From: Marinobacter persicus
Lineage (GTDB): Bacteria; Pseudomonadota; Gammaproteobacteria; Pseudomonadales; Oleiphilaceae
Direction of reading: 5' to 3'
NCBI RefSeq assembly: GCF_002934325.1
Contig: NZ_PTIV01000002.1
Coordinates: 124,001-188,000, forward strand
Length of the DNA: 64,000 nt
Position numbers and translations under genes: made by a program. This document shows, piece by piece, positions 24,138 to 32,743 of the stretch; position 1 is the first letter of the stretch, and every line of letters begins with the position of its first letter. The notes under the pieces were generated by a model that had not been told where the DNA came from, searched no databases, and saw only the letters and a program-made list of their open reading frames with translations.

Positions 24138-25268
24138 TCAGGATGCGGAGGCCTTTGCGGCCCGGATATCAAACGCGCCGCCGGTATGGAAATCCGTATC
24201 GGTAACTGGCTGTTTGCCCGGCAATAACGGGAACACCAGTTCAGCAAACCGGATGGATTCCTCAAGGTGGGGATAGCCAGACAACACGAACGTATCCACG
24301 CCGGCATCCCGGTATTCCAGCAGGCGTTTTGCCACAGTTTCGGGGTCGCCCACCAGGGCCGTGCCAGCACCGCCGCGAACCAACCCGACACCAGCCCAGA
24401 GATCCGGACTGACCTCCAGTTTGTCCCGGCGCCCACCATGCAGTGCCAGCATGCGCTTCTGGCCAACTGAATCCATATTGGCCAGGTTCTCCTGGGATTT
24501 GGCGATGGTATCGTCGTCCAGGTTCTCGATCAGCTTGTCCGCTTCCGCCCATGCCTCTTCACGGGTTTCCCGGACAATCACATGAAGACGCAGGCCAAAG
24601 CGCACCGTGCGCCCATGTTTGGCGGCCTCGGCACGGACACGTTCGATCTTTTCAGCCACGGATTCCGGCGGTTCGCCCCAGGTTAAATAGGCATCCACCT
24701 GTTCACCAGCCAATCGGATGGCTGCATCGGATGAACCGCCAAAATAAAGCGGCGGGTAGGGTTTCTGAACCGGGTCAAAATAGTTTTTCGCGCCCTGAAT
24801 TCGATGGAATTTGCCATCAAAGTCGACAGTTTCCCCCTGCAGCAGGCTGCGCCAGACCTTCAGGAATTCGCCGGCAGCCTCGTAACGCTCATCATGGCTG
24901 TAATACACCCCTTCAGCGGCCAACTCCGCGGCATCCCCTCCGGGTACCACATTCAGCAATAATCGCCCGCCAAGAGCTTCATCCAGGGTTGCAGCCTGAC
25001 GAGCAGACGCCGTTGGTCCGGAAATGGACGTGCGAAGCGCCACCAGCAGTTTTATACGACTGGTCACCGGGGCGAGGCTGGACGCCACTACCCACGGATC
25101 TTTGCAACTGGCCCCCGTGGGAATCAAAAGGCCATCATAACCCAGGTCTTCAGCGGTGGTTGCGACGCGGCGCAGGTAACGGTTGGTCGCCGGCCGGCCG
25201 CTGCCAGGTTTACCAAAATAGCGGGTGTCGCCCGAGGTTGGCAGAAACCAGAATATATCGAGAGCCAT
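24138..25268 (-). CDS. ssuD: FMNH2-dependent alkanesulfonate monooxygenase SsuD
   Basis: SsuD oxidises C1-C10 alkanesulfonates with FMNH2 and O2 to the aldehyde plus sulfite. The 376-residue protein is a luciferase-like TIM barrel. It has the SsuD features [43 protein letters not shown], and [11 protein letters not shown] chose the second ATG (MALDIF) because AAGGA is 8 nt upstream. Reduced flavin would come from SsuE encoded at 32136-32726. It has its own terminator and a 240-bp upstream region, so it is transcribed apart from ssuACBF. Confidence 0.95.
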   Translation of the reverse strand: MALDIFWFLPTSGDTRYFGKPGSGRPATNRYLRRVATTAEDLGYDGLLIPTGASCKDPWVVASSLAPVTSRIKLLVALRTSISGPTASARQAATLDEALGGRLLLNVVPGGDAAELAAEGVYYSHDERYEAAGEFLKVWRSLLQGETVDFDGKFHRIQGAKNYFDPVQKPYPPLYFGGSSDAAIRLAGEQVDAYLTWGEPPESVAEKIERVRAEAAKHGRTVRFGLRLHVIVRETREEAWAEADKLIENLDDDTIAKSQENLANMDSVGQKRMLALHGGRRDKLEVSPDLWAGVGLVRGGAGTALVGDPETVAKRLLEYRDAGVDTFVLSGYPHLEESIRFAELVFPLLPGKQPVTDTDFHTGGAFDIRAAKASAS

Positions 25269-25508
25269 AGTCATTTTCCTTGCAGGTCGTTGTGATTGAC
25301 TGACCCGAGGTTAACGCGCTCCACCACGCTCACAAATCCGATTATCTTCGATCGACATTCCTTTTTATGGATACATGCGTCCGGGGCCTGCGGAAACTAC
25401 TTTTCCGCGTTTTGCGCAAAGCTTTACAGGTTTTCTTGGTTTGGCGCTCACAGGCTGGTTGATAGGGTTCTACCAATTACGAAAGCCAACCTGTCGAGGA
25501 ATTGAATC

Positions 25509-25736
25509 ATGGCCCGCAAAACAACCTTAAGCTGCGGCCTGCCTATTGATCTTATGGCCAGCAGAATCATCGTTGTGTCGCCCGGGCTGGGCTTTATGGT
25601 GCTTAACGCCTCGGAGTTTCTCAATGCCGACATCGTCATTATGGGCATTGTCGTGATCGGACTGATTGCCCTGGCGTTCGATGTCCTGATGCGGTTCATC
25701 GAACGCCGACTGGTACCGTGGAAGGGGGCCGAATGA
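25509..25736 (+). pseudogene. C-terminal remnant of an SsuC/TauC-type ABC permease
   Basis: The 75 codons encode only the last part of a BPD_transp_1 permease. SPGLGFMVLNASEFLNADIV, then IMGIVVIGLIALAFDVLMRF and IERRLVPWKG, match the C-termini of SsuC/TauC/NtrB-like proteins, which are normally about 260 residues. The EAA docking loop and all earlier helices are absent, so it cannot work as a permease. Its stop overlaps the start of the next gene, as would be expected if the coupling to that gene survived a 5' deletion. Confidence 0.72.
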
Positions 25737-26086
25737 GTGTTTTGCATTTTGAGCGCCTGCTCACAGGAAAACCCGTACATACCGGAAATCCTTACCTGGA
25801 GGCTTCGGTCATCAATTTGGGAGCGGCGCTGGTGCTCCGGTGGCTGGGAGAATCCGCGGTGCAGGTTCCGGCACAGAGGTTGCGCGACCACTGCCAGTGC
25901 GATAGCTGCCGGGGCAGGAAGGGTGATCTCGCCCGCCATGCCAACCCCACGACCATTACCCATATCCGCCCTTTGGGCCTGACCGGACTAAGGATAAGGT
26001 TTTCAGACGGGCACGATGCGGCCACTTACGGCTGGACCGCATTGAGAGCATTGTCCGAGCAAATTATTTCTACCGAAGGCACATGA
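25733..26086 (+). CDS. DUF971 (gamma-butyrobetaine hydroxylase-like N-terminal) protein
   Basis: The 117-residue protein contains cysteines in DHCQCDSCRG and the DUF971 strand LRIRFSDGHDAATYGWTALR. In other proteins this fold is the zinc-binding N-terminal domain of gamma-butyrobetaine hydroxylase. The ATG overlaps the stop of the permease remnant. Here it ends a truncated transporter remnant, so it may have lost its original partners. Confidence 0.65.
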   Translation: MSVLHFERLLTGKPVHTGNPYLEASVINLGAALVLRWLGESAVQVPAQRLRDHCQCDSCRGRKGDLARHANPTTITHIRPLGLTGLRIRFSDGHDAATYGWTALRALSEQIISTEGT

Positions 26087-26089
26087 CCG

Positions 26090-26400
26090 GGAAGGGGGGA
26101 AAGGATAGTGGTTGGGGCGACGTCAAACAGGCGCGAACTGATGTCCAGCGCGGCATGATGAGCCGCGACCTTGGCATCGGCGATGGCAATGGCGGTCTCG
26201 CCGCGATCACTGGCGGTGATGGCCGCCCCCTTCGGGAAATGCCTGTCCACCAGTTCCCCGGCAATATCTGCAAGTGCCTGGCCTGCTCCAGTGTATAGCT
26301 GCGCGCTTCGCTGAAAGCGCCTTCCGCGATGCCGGCGTACAGATTCACTAGAACCAGCTGAGCCAGGCAACTGCGGTAATTTTTTCGATCAAGAGTTTTG
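26090..26400 (-). pseudogene. Frameshifted remnant of an SfnB-like acyl-CoA-dehydrogenase family enzyme
   Basis: Reading leftward, one frame from about 26400 to 26275 gives RSCLAQLVLVNLYAGIAEGA then FSEARSYTLEQAR. A different frame from about 26275 to 26090 gives ADIAGELVDRHFPKGAA and later AIADAKVAAHHAALDISSRL followed by FDVA. Together they match the C-terminal helical domain of SfnB/DszC-like flavin monooxygenases, which belong to the acyl-CoA dehydrogenase fold and act in organosulfur use. The N-terminal two thirds are missing and there is a frameshift, so the gene is dead. Confidence 0.65.
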
Positions 26401-26404
26401 CCTT

Positions 26405-27502
26405 ATGAAAGTCATCGACATGCGCTGCCGCCCGGCCTACCTGCACGACTTTTTCGGTGCCACGCCGGGCACCGAGGCCTTTGAAACCGCCCGCTGGCTG
26501 AACCGACGGGTGGGTACCCGGGGCGACGACCAGCACTTTACTCGCTCCCTGACCGAACAGGGATTTCTGGACGAAGTCCGCGACGCAGGTCTGACAAGGG
26601 CCGTGGTGGTTGGCCGGCACACGCCGGCCCAGCACCTGCCCAACGACCACATCTACCAGATCGTGACAGGCCAGGAGCTGCTTCTGGGCGTGGGATCGGT
26701 GGATCCGGTGCTTCAGGGCGTGGACGGAGCCATTGCAGAAATCGACCGGGCCGTGAATGAGCTCGGCCTGGCCGCATTACTGGCCGCAACACTCAATGTT
26801 GCGGCAACGCCGGTTCCGCACGCGGAAATTCTGGAATTTGTAAAACCGGAACTTGCCAGGCAGGGCGCTGAGCTTGAGGTGAAGGTATTCACGGACTATA
26901 TCCAGCCCAACGTGCAGGTGGCCCAGAAACAGCTTGATGCCAATTACTTTCAGCACAAGCCTTACCTGAATGAATTTAACGAAGGCCGCGGCACCAGCCT
27001 GGTACCGGTTGCCGGCATTCACGTGGAGCCCTTTGGTGCCTATTCCAGCAAAATCGATTCTCTGGAAGCGCTGCGCGACGGCGCTACCGTCGCTATCCCG
27101 AACGATCCGACCAACGGTGGACGGGCCCTGCTGCTTCTGCAGAGGGCCGGCCTCATCAAACTCAAAGATGCGACGAACATTACGGCAACAGCCCGCGATG
27201 TTGTCGAAAACCCGAAAAACCTGGATTTCAAGGAACTGGAAGCGGCCACCCTTCCCCGTGTTCTGAACCAGGTGGATCTGGCGCTGATCAATACCAATTA
27301 CGCGCTCGAGTCCGGGCTGGAACCCACCCAGGATGCCCTGGTTATCGAGGGTGCCGAATCGCCCTACGTTAACTACCTGGTTGCCCGTCCGGATAACGAG
27401 GACAGTGAAGCCATCCAGGAACTCGCCAGGGAGCTCCGCTCAGATGCGGTCAGACAGTTCATTCTCGAGAAGTACAAAGGGGCTGTGGTGCCTGCTTTTT
27501 GA
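26405..27502 (+). CDS. Chimeric ORF: amidohydrolase N-terminus joined to MetQ/NlpA substrate-binding protein
   Basis: The 365-residue frame joins two unrelated families. Residues 1-122 (MKVIDMRCRPAYLHDFFGAT through AIAEIDRAVNELGLA) look like the start of an amidohydrolase-2 TIM barrel. From about 123 onward (ALLAATLNVAATPVPHAEIL, PNDPTNGGRALLLLQ, LINTNYALESGL) it is a MetQ/NlpA methionine-binding protein to its normal C-terminus. The junction falls inside the MetQ signal peptide (LAALLA remains), so export is probably lost and the barrel is incomplete. The likely origin is a deletion between two neighbouring genes. No metN or metI follows. Confidence 0.75.
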   Translation: MKVIDMRCRPAYLHDFFGATPGTEAFETARWLNRRVGTRGDDQHFTRSLTEQGFLDEVRDAGLTRAVVVGRHTPAQHLPNDHIYQIVTGQELLLGVGSVDPVLQGVDGAIAEIDRAVNELGLAALLAATLNVAATPVPHAEILEFVKPELARQGAELEVKVFTDYIQPNVQVAQKQLDANYFQHKPYLNEFNEGRGTSLVPVAGIHVEPFGAYSSKIDSLEALRDGATVAIPNDPTNGGRALLLLQRAGLIKLKDATNITATARDVVENPKNLDFKELEAATLPRVLNQVDLALINTNYALESGLEPTQDALVIEGAESPYVNYLVARPDNEDSEAIQELARELRSDAVRQFILEKYKGAVVPAF

Positions 27503-27537
27503 TCAGGCCACCCACCCTCTTGTGCAGTAAAAAGGCC

Positions 27538-28353
27538 TCAGCCGGAGCTGGCAAGCCTGACCGAGCCGGAGGGCGATTTCGCCCCGCCACCATGGCCGTG
27601 GATAAAATCTCGCGCCCGTTCCGACGAGGGGGCATCCAGTACCTCGCTGGCCGGCCCCTGCTCCAGTGCGTCGCCCAGGTACATGAAAACGACGTGGTCA
27701 GCTAGGCGTTGGACCTGCGGCATCAGGTGGGTCACCATGATAATGGTGTAATCCTGTTTCAGGGCCAGCAGGGTTTCCTCCACTCGCTCCGACGAAATCG
27801 GATCAAGGGCGGAGGTTACCTCATCGCAAAGCACCACCTCCGGCTCCACGGCCAGCGAGCGGGCCAGGCTCAGGCGCTGGATCTGGCCCACCGACAGATC
27901 CGCGGCGGGCGCGTTAAGTCGGTCTTTCACCTCGTCCCACAGGTTCACCTTCCTCAGCGACCGTTCGACAAGCTCATCCAGTTCCTGTCGGGACGGGCGG
28001 CCGTGGATCTTTGGTCCATAAGCCACGTTCCGATAGATCGACATGGGCAGCGCCGTGGGTTTCTGCGAGACATAACCGATCCGCCGGCGCAAATCCGGCA
28101 CCGGCTCGCGGGACCGGTAAATCGGGTCCTGCCCGACGTAAACTTCTCCTTCCACCCGGGCGTGAAGCTTGAGATCGTGCAGACGGTTCAGGGACTTGAG
28201 CAATGACGACTTGCCACAGCCGGAAGGCCCGATAATAGTGGTGAGCTGGTTCGCCGGGAAGCGCACACTCACCTGTTTAAGGGCCTGATTGGTTTTATCC
28301 CGGCCGTAAAAGAGGTTGAGATTCTCGGTTCGAATGGCCGAAGTGTCGGACAT
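27538..28353 (-). CDS. PstB-like ABC transporter ATP-binding protein
   Basis: This 271-residue ATPase has Walker A GPSGCGKSS, a PstB-like NRLHDL region, signature LSVGQIQR (variant of LSGGQ), Walker B VVLCDEVTSALDP, and switch His in IIMVTHLMPQV. It energises the PstCA-like permeases encoded upstream on the same strand. The whole pst-like set lies within sulfur genes and lacks phoU, so a substrate other than phosphate is possible. Confidence 0.85.
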   Translation of the reverse strand: MSDTSAIRTENLNLFYGRDKTNQALKQVSVRFPANQLTTIIGPSGCGKSSLLKSLNRLHDLKLHARVEGEVYVGQDPIYRSREPVPDLRRRIGYVSQKPTALPMSIYRNVAYGPKIHGRPSRQELDELVERSLRKVNLWDEVKDRLNAPAADLSVGQIQRLSLARSLAVEPEVVLCDEVTSALDPISSERVEETLLALKQDYTIIMVTHLMPQVQRLADHVVFMYLGDALEQGPASEVLDAPSSERARDFIHGHGGGAKSPSGSVRLASSG

Positions 28354-28356
28354 GTG

Positions 28357-29214
28357 TCAGTGATCCTCCTGGGCAAAACGGGAAAAGCGACGGGCAATGA
28401 ATTTCGAAAAGGCCACCAGCACCAGTACCAGCATCATCAGCACAAAGGCTGCAGCATAGGCATCCTCGCGCACGCTCGGGTAGGCAGACGACGCCTGCTG
28501 GAAAATCAGGATGGGCAAAGTGGTGGCTGGGTCATTCAGACCCGAGGGCATCTCAATGCCGCCACCGGCGGTAAAGAGCACCGCCGCGCCATCTCCCAAC
28601 CCGCGGGCGAAGCCCATGATGACACCGGCTACCACGCCCGGCAGCGCCGCACGCAACAGCAGGCGGAGGGTTTCAAAGCGCGTCGTCCCCAGAGCGTAAA
28701 CCGTTTCCTTCAGATCCGCCGACACCGATTTCAAGGCTTCATCGACAAACCGGGCGATGATCGGGAACTGCAACAGGGATACGGCAAAGGTCGCCGCGAT
28801 CAGGCTGGAACGGCTCTCCAGCATGATCAGCAGAGTTAACACGAACACTCCGTAGACAATAGCCGGCGTTCCCCATAGTACATACAAAAGAACATTGACA
28901 GCGCGGGCGAACCGCTCGCTGCAATAGTCGCTTTGCAGGTAAAGGCCCGAGGCAATGGCCAGCACCGTGGCGATCACGGTGGCAGGCAACACAATCGCAA
29001 AACTGCCAAGAATGGCGTGCAGAAATCCCCCGGAGCCCCCCAGCAGGTATAGCGGCCCCGGCGCGGTGAAGGCAACGGAAGGCTGATTGATCAGCACCTG
29101 CCCGCCTTTGTAGAGAGTCATGCCGATGATCAGCACCAGCACGCCCACCACCAGAACCGCACTCAGCCGGATCAGGGTTTCAATCAGGTATTGCTCAACG
29201 TAGCGGCGGTTCAT
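28357..29214 (-). CDS. PstA-like ABC transporter permease
   Basis: This 285-residue membrane protein has about six helices and an EAA-type loop ALGTTRFETLRLLLRAALPG, followed by IMGFARGLGDGAAVLFTAGG, which is typical of PstA. The ATG overlaps the pstC-like stop by 4 bp, and the gene ends 3 bp before pstB. Confidence 0.87.
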   Translation of the reverse strand: MNRRYVEQYLIETLIRLSAVLVVGVLVLIIGMTLYKGGQVLINQPSVAFTAPGPLYLLGGSGGFLHAILGSFAIVLPATVIATVLAIASGLYLQSDYCSERFARAVNVLLYVLWGTPAIVYGVFVLTLLIMLESRSSLIAATFAVSLLQFPIIARFVDEALKSVSADLKETVYALGTTRFETLRLLLRAALPGVVAGVIMGFARGLGDGAAVLFTAGGGIEMPSGLNDPATTLPILIFQQASSAYPSVREDAYAAAFVLMMLVLVLVAFSKFIARRFSRFAQEDH

Positions 29215-30128
29215 TGGTACCTCCAGTGGCGTTCAAGCCGGTTACGCGCAAAGCTCGCCAACAGATTGAAGGCCGTCACCACGACAAACAGCACCAGCGC
29301 CGCAAAAAGCAGTGCCGAACGGGTTTCCGGCAGAGACATCATTTCGCCGAAGGTGTTCACGATCAGCGTGGGCAGCGTCTGCCCGGCATCAAACAAAGAG
29401 TCCGGAATCAGGTTTTTACCACCAATGACCATGGCAACGGCGATCGAGGCCTCGAACGCCCGCCCCAGCCCGAGCAGAATAGCCGAGAGAATACCGGGGC
29501 CTGCCGCCCTCAGAAGGATCCGGATAGCCATGCCACTCCGGGTTTCTCCAAGGGAAAGCACCGTCTCCCGAAGGGAATCCGGCAGTGCGACCAGAGATTC
29601 CACTGACAGCGACATGATGATCGGCAGTGTCATTACCGCAATCACAAGGCTGGCCGTGAGCAGGCCCAGGCCGGTGCTGCCGGCCCCGAACAGCGGCGCA
29701 ATCACTTCATCCACAAGGGGCGCAACAATCAGCAACCCGAACAGACCGAAAATAACCGAGGGCACGGCGGCCAGGATATCCACGGATGACGACAGCAATG
29801 TACGGATGGAACCGCGTGCGTATTCCGCAATATACACAGACGCAAGCACGGCGATCGGCACAACCAGTATCATGGACACGGACATGGTGATCAGGGTGCC
29901 TACGATGGCGGGCAGAAAACCAAACTGACCGGCTTCCGGATCCCAGGTACCACTGAACAGGATGTCCGCCACGTTATTCTCGGCCAATACCGGCAAGGAC
30001 TGCTGAGTCAGCACCAGTGCCAGCCCGACAAATATGGCAATGCACACCCAGGTCAGAAGCTGGAACAGCGCCTTGGTGGCGCTGTCCAGAAGCAATCGGC
30101 GCCCGGAGCGCAGGGACGTTACAGCCAC
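29211..30128 (-). CDS. PstC-like ABC transporter permease
   Basis: This 305-residue membrane protein has about six helices. PstC features are FLPAIVGTLITMSVSMILVV, SSVDILAAVPSVIFGLFGL, the EAA loop SLGETRSGMAIRILLRAAGP, and LGLGRAFEASIAVAMVIGG. The start is a GTG preceded by GGGGCGG. It follows the binding-protein gene by 9 bp and overlaps pstA by 4 bp. Confidence 0.87.
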   Translation of the reverse strand: MAVTSLRSGRRLLLDSATKALFQLLTWVCIAIFVGLALVLTQQSLPVLAENNVADILFSGTWDPEAGQFGFLPAIVGTLITMSVSMILVVPIAVLASVYIAEYARGSIRTLLSSSVDILAAVPSVIFGLFGLLIVAPLVDEVIAPLFGAGSTGLGLLTASLVIAVMTLPIIMSLSVESLVALPDSLRETVLSLGETRSGMAIRILLRAAGPGILSAILLGLGRAFEASIAVAMVIGGKNLIPDSLFDAGQTLPTLIVNTFGEMMSLPETRSALLFAALVLFVVVTAFNLLASFARNRLERHWRYQ

Positions 30129-30137
30129 GTGCCGCCC

Positions 30138-31121
30138 CTACTGCTGCCGATTGTTGGCTGTCACACCATCGTTCAGATACCGGCGCTGGTGTTCCAGGGC
30201 TGCATCAGGCAGTTTGACGTAGCCATTTTCAACCACGTATTGCTGACCATCCGTGAGAATCCAGTCCACGAATTGTTTGACTTCCCCCTTGAACGGCCCC
30301 TTGCCGGCAACGTACATGCGGCGTGCCGGGGGTGAGGGATAACGGCCATCGGCGACGGCGGCCAGAAAGACATCCCGATTCTGGTAGAAGGATTCATCAT
30401 CACTGATTGTATTGTCGCCATTGAGGTCCAGCGGCACCGGGCGGATATCACCCACGTACTCACCGGTTTCCACGTTGAAGGCAAAGTTGAGGTTATTGAA
30501 GCCAATCGCGTTGGGCTCCTTGGCCACCGCTGCCGCCACGGGCTGGTCACCGTTGAAGTTGGCATCCGCCAGGTTCTGGAAATGCGACTGGGATTCGTCG
30601 CTGAAGAACTTGAACCAGGTCTTGGCTGCGCCGGATGCGTCCGAACGACCATAGACTTCAATGGTGTCATCGTTCAAATCCTTGCCAACCACCTCACCCC
30701 AGGTGGTGACCTGGCCACTGAAGATCGCGTTCAGATCCTCCCTGGACAACCCCTGTTCAACAATTTCCTTATAGGCCGGATTCGATCTGTTCACCGTTCC
30801 CACAACCGAATCCTTGATAATGGCGATCGGAAACAGGCCCTGATCTATCTCTTTCTGCGCGGGATCACGCCCCATCATGCCAATATCCGACTGGCCATTA
30901 AGCACATCAGACACACCCTTGCCCGTGCCGCCACCCGAGACCGTGATATCAACGTTGTCATGGGTTTTCTGATACTCGTTGGCCCAGATCACCATCAGGG
31001 GATAGGGACCCCAGCCGCCTGAAACGCGAATATCGGTCTGTTCCGCCTGGGCAAACGGCGCTGCTGTGATAACAGCAGCAGTCATCACGGCGGACTTCAA
31101 AAACTCTGAGCGTCTAATCAC
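30138..31121 (-). CDS. PstS-like periplasmic binding protein with EF-hand loop
   Basis: The 327-residue protein has a signal peptide (VMTAAVITAAPFAQA) and a PBP fold. The PstS anchor RSDASG (159-164) is present, but the usual N-terminal phosphate loop is replaced by VSGGWGPYPLM and VSGGGTGKG. Residues 232-243 (DLNGDNTISDDE) form a canonical EF-hand calcium loop, unusual in this family. The GTG start has GAGGAG 6 nt upstream. The substrate may be phosphate or another oxyanion; the sulfur-gene context argues for caution. Confidence 0.82.
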   Translation of the reverse strand: MIRRSEFLKSAVMTAAVITAAPFAQAEQTDIRVSGGWGPYPLMVIWANEYQKTHDNVDITVSGGGTGKGVSDVLNGQSDIGMMGRDPAQKEIDQGLFPIAIIKDSVVGTVNRSNPAYKEIVEQGLSREDLNAIFSGQVTTWGEVVGKDLNDDTIEVYGRSDASGAAKTWFKFFSDESQSHFQNLADANFNGDQPVAAAVAKEPNAIGFNNLNFAFNVETGEYVGDIRPVPLDLNGDNTISDDESFYQNRDVFLAAVADGRYPSPPARRMYVAGKGPFKGEVKQFVDWILTDGQQYVVENGYVKLPDAALEHQRRYLNDGVTANNRQQ

Positions 31122-31238
31122 GGCTTACTCCTCAAACTGGTTCGACCTGATAACTCAGCCCGGAGGGCTGGGTTTCGGTAAAAGCGACATGATGACGGCC
31201 CCTCTTTTGCAACCAAACCAAGAATTCCTGAGATCCTT

Positions 31239-31343
31239 ATGAACAAAACTGCTAAAGGCGATACAGCATTGACCTCACTCAAAGCGGCTGCCAGACAAGA
31301 AGAGGCGAATGCTGCCATTGCAGAAAGACTGGAAAGCAACTGA
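31239..31343 (+). CDS. Possible 34-residue small protein
   Basis: An ATG at 31239 opens a 34-codon frame ending in TGA (31341-31343), in the 295-bp gap between pstS and the peroxiredoxin. The product begins MNKTAKGDTALTSLKAAARQ and ends NAAIAERLESN: charged, Ala-rich and probably helical. The upstream ribosome site is weak (CTGAGATCC). I do not recognise it; it could be a real small protein or chance. The rest of the gap shows only possible promoters. Confidence 0.3.
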   Translation: MNKTAKGDTALTSLKAAARQEEANAAIAERLESN

Positions 31344-31416
31344 AGTTTTCTTGGTACTCCATTGATTTTGCACACGCTACCCTGAACATCCATCACATCG
31401 AATAATGGAGTACCCC

Positions 31417-32064
31417 ATGACACTAAGACTCGGCGACACCGCCCCGAACTTTGAACAACAATCCAGCGAAGGCAAGATCCACTTCTATGACTATCTCGGC
31501 GACAGCTGGGGTGTGCTCTTCTCACACCCTGCGGACTTTACCCCGGTATGCACCACGGAACTGGGCCTGACCGCCAAGCTCAAGGACGAATTTGCCAAAC
31601 GCAACGTCAAGGTGCTGGCGCTGAGCGTCGACGATGTCGATTCTCACGAACGGTGGATTGAGGACATCAACGAAACCCAGGGCACGTCTGTGAACTTCCC
31701 GATCCTGGCAGACAGTGACCGGAAGGTATCCGATCTGTACGGAATGATTCATCCGAACGCCAACGACACCCTGACCGTTCGCTCGGTGTTTGTGATCGAC
31801 CCGGCGAAAAAGGTACGCCTGACGCTGACCTATCCCGCGAGCACCGGCCGCGACTTTAACGAAATCCTCAGGGTCATTGACTCGCTGCAACTGACCGAGC
31901 AGCACAAGGTCGCCACCCCGGGTAACTGGCAGCAGGGTGAGGATGTTGTCATTGTGCCGGCTCTGCAGGATGAGGAGGAGATCAACCGCCGGTTTCCGAG
32001 TGGTTATCGCGCAGTGCGGCCTTATCTACGCCTGACGGAAGATCCCTCCAAACAGACCGCCTGA
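31417..32064 (+). CDS. 1-Cys peroxiredoxin (Prx6-type)
   Basis: This 215-residue thiol peroxidase has the active site SHPADFTPVCTTELG, in which Cys attacks peroxide, the Prx6-type segment LALSVDDVDSHERWIEDI, and a long C-terminal domain with RAVRPYLRLT. Length fits the 1-Cys group. It should detoxify H2O2 or organic peroxides. The ATG at 31417, 7 nt after GGAG, was chosen over 31405. A strong bidirectional terminator follows. Confidence 0.92.
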   Translation: MTLRLGDTAPNFEQQSSEGKIHFYDYLGDSWGVLFSHPADFTPVCTTELGLTAKLKDEFAKRNVKVLALSVDDVDSHERWIEDINETQGTSVNFPILADSDRKVSDLYGMIHPNANDTLTVRSVFVIDPAKKVRLTLTYPASTGRDFNEILRVIDSLQLTEQHKVATPGNWQQGEDVVIVPALQDEEEINRRFPSGYRAVRPYLRLTEDPSKQTA

Positions 32065-32081
32065 CCCTTCGTAACCATCAG

Positions 32082-32124
32082 GCCAAAAAAAGACCGGGGG
32101 TTGTGCCTCCGGTCTTTTTTTGGC
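32082..32124. terminator. Bidirectional intrinsic terminator
   Basis: Arms 32082-32097 and 32109-32124 are perfect 16-bp complements, with an AGACCGG/CCGGTCT core flanked by A7 and T7. It can end transcripts from both the peroxiredoxin gene (+) and the convergent ssuE-like gene (-), though it lies downstream of each stop. Confidence 0.93.
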
Positions 32125-32135
32125 TGACGCCAGCG

Positions 32136-32726
32136 TTACACCGCCAGCGTCTCACCCAGCCGGAAATGGGTACGGTCCTTGCTGACCGGGTGGTCGGGGT
32201 GTGACTCAAACCCGTCGATAAAGCGTTCCAGGGCAACGTCCAGGCGCTGCAGAATCTCCTCACCGATCAGGTAGTCTCCCTCTTCCGTCTTCTGGAACTG
32301 GTTATCCGGGGAAAACACCACCGGCAGCGCCTTTTCTGCTTTCAGATTAATGAAAACCGGCTGCAGGGCGTGGTCTACCGCCAGCATGTGGGCGGGCGAG
32401 CCACCGGAGGCCACTGGCAACACGCTTTTATGTTGCAACCCACCCTCCGGGATCAGATCCAGCAGGGTTTTCAAAACCCCTGAGATGGAGGCCTTGTAGA
32501 CCGGGCTGGACACAATCAATCCCGCTGCCCCGGCCACATCACTCATGTAGGCCTGCACCTGTTCGCTCTTGAAATCTGCGCGCAGCAGGCTGTTCGCATC
32601 GAAGCTTTCCACGCTGTAGGTGCGCACTTCCACATCCCGGCCAGCCAGTTCGCCAAGCAGGTACTCTGCGAGCGCGCTGGAGCGGGATTTTACGTTGGGA
32701 CTGCCCAGCAGGGCGACAATATGCAT
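32136..32726 (-). CDS. ssuE: NAD(P)H-dependent FMN reductase SsuE/MsuE
   Basis: The 196-residue flavodoxin-like reductase starts MHIVALLGSPNVKSRSSALA (phosphate-binding loop) and has VSSPVYKASISGVLKTLLDL and SGGSPAHMLAVDHALQPV, hallmarks of SsuE. It would supply FMNH2 to SsuD (24138-25268). AGGAGAATCC precedes the ATG. It lies 17 bp after the cysA stop on the same strand, so it is probably the last gene of the cysPTWA unit. This ties sulfonate desulfonation to sulfate-uptake expression. Confidence 0.92.
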   Translation of the reverse strand: MHIVALLGSPNVKSRSSALAEYLLGELAGRDVEVRTYSVESFDANSLLRADFKSEQVQAYMSDVAGAAGLIVSSPVYKASISGVLKTLLDLIPEGGLQHKSVLPVASGGSPAHMLAVDHALQPVFINLKAEKALPVVFSPDNQFQKTEEGDYLIGEEILQRLDVALERFIDGFESHPDHPVSKDRTHFRLGETLAV

Positions 32727-32743
32727 TGGATTCTCCTGTTGCG

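Noticed and set aside
25509..27502. Mobile element as the cause of the decayed region
   Set aside because: No transposase, inverted terminal repeats or target duplication could be seen; simple deletions explain the remnants.
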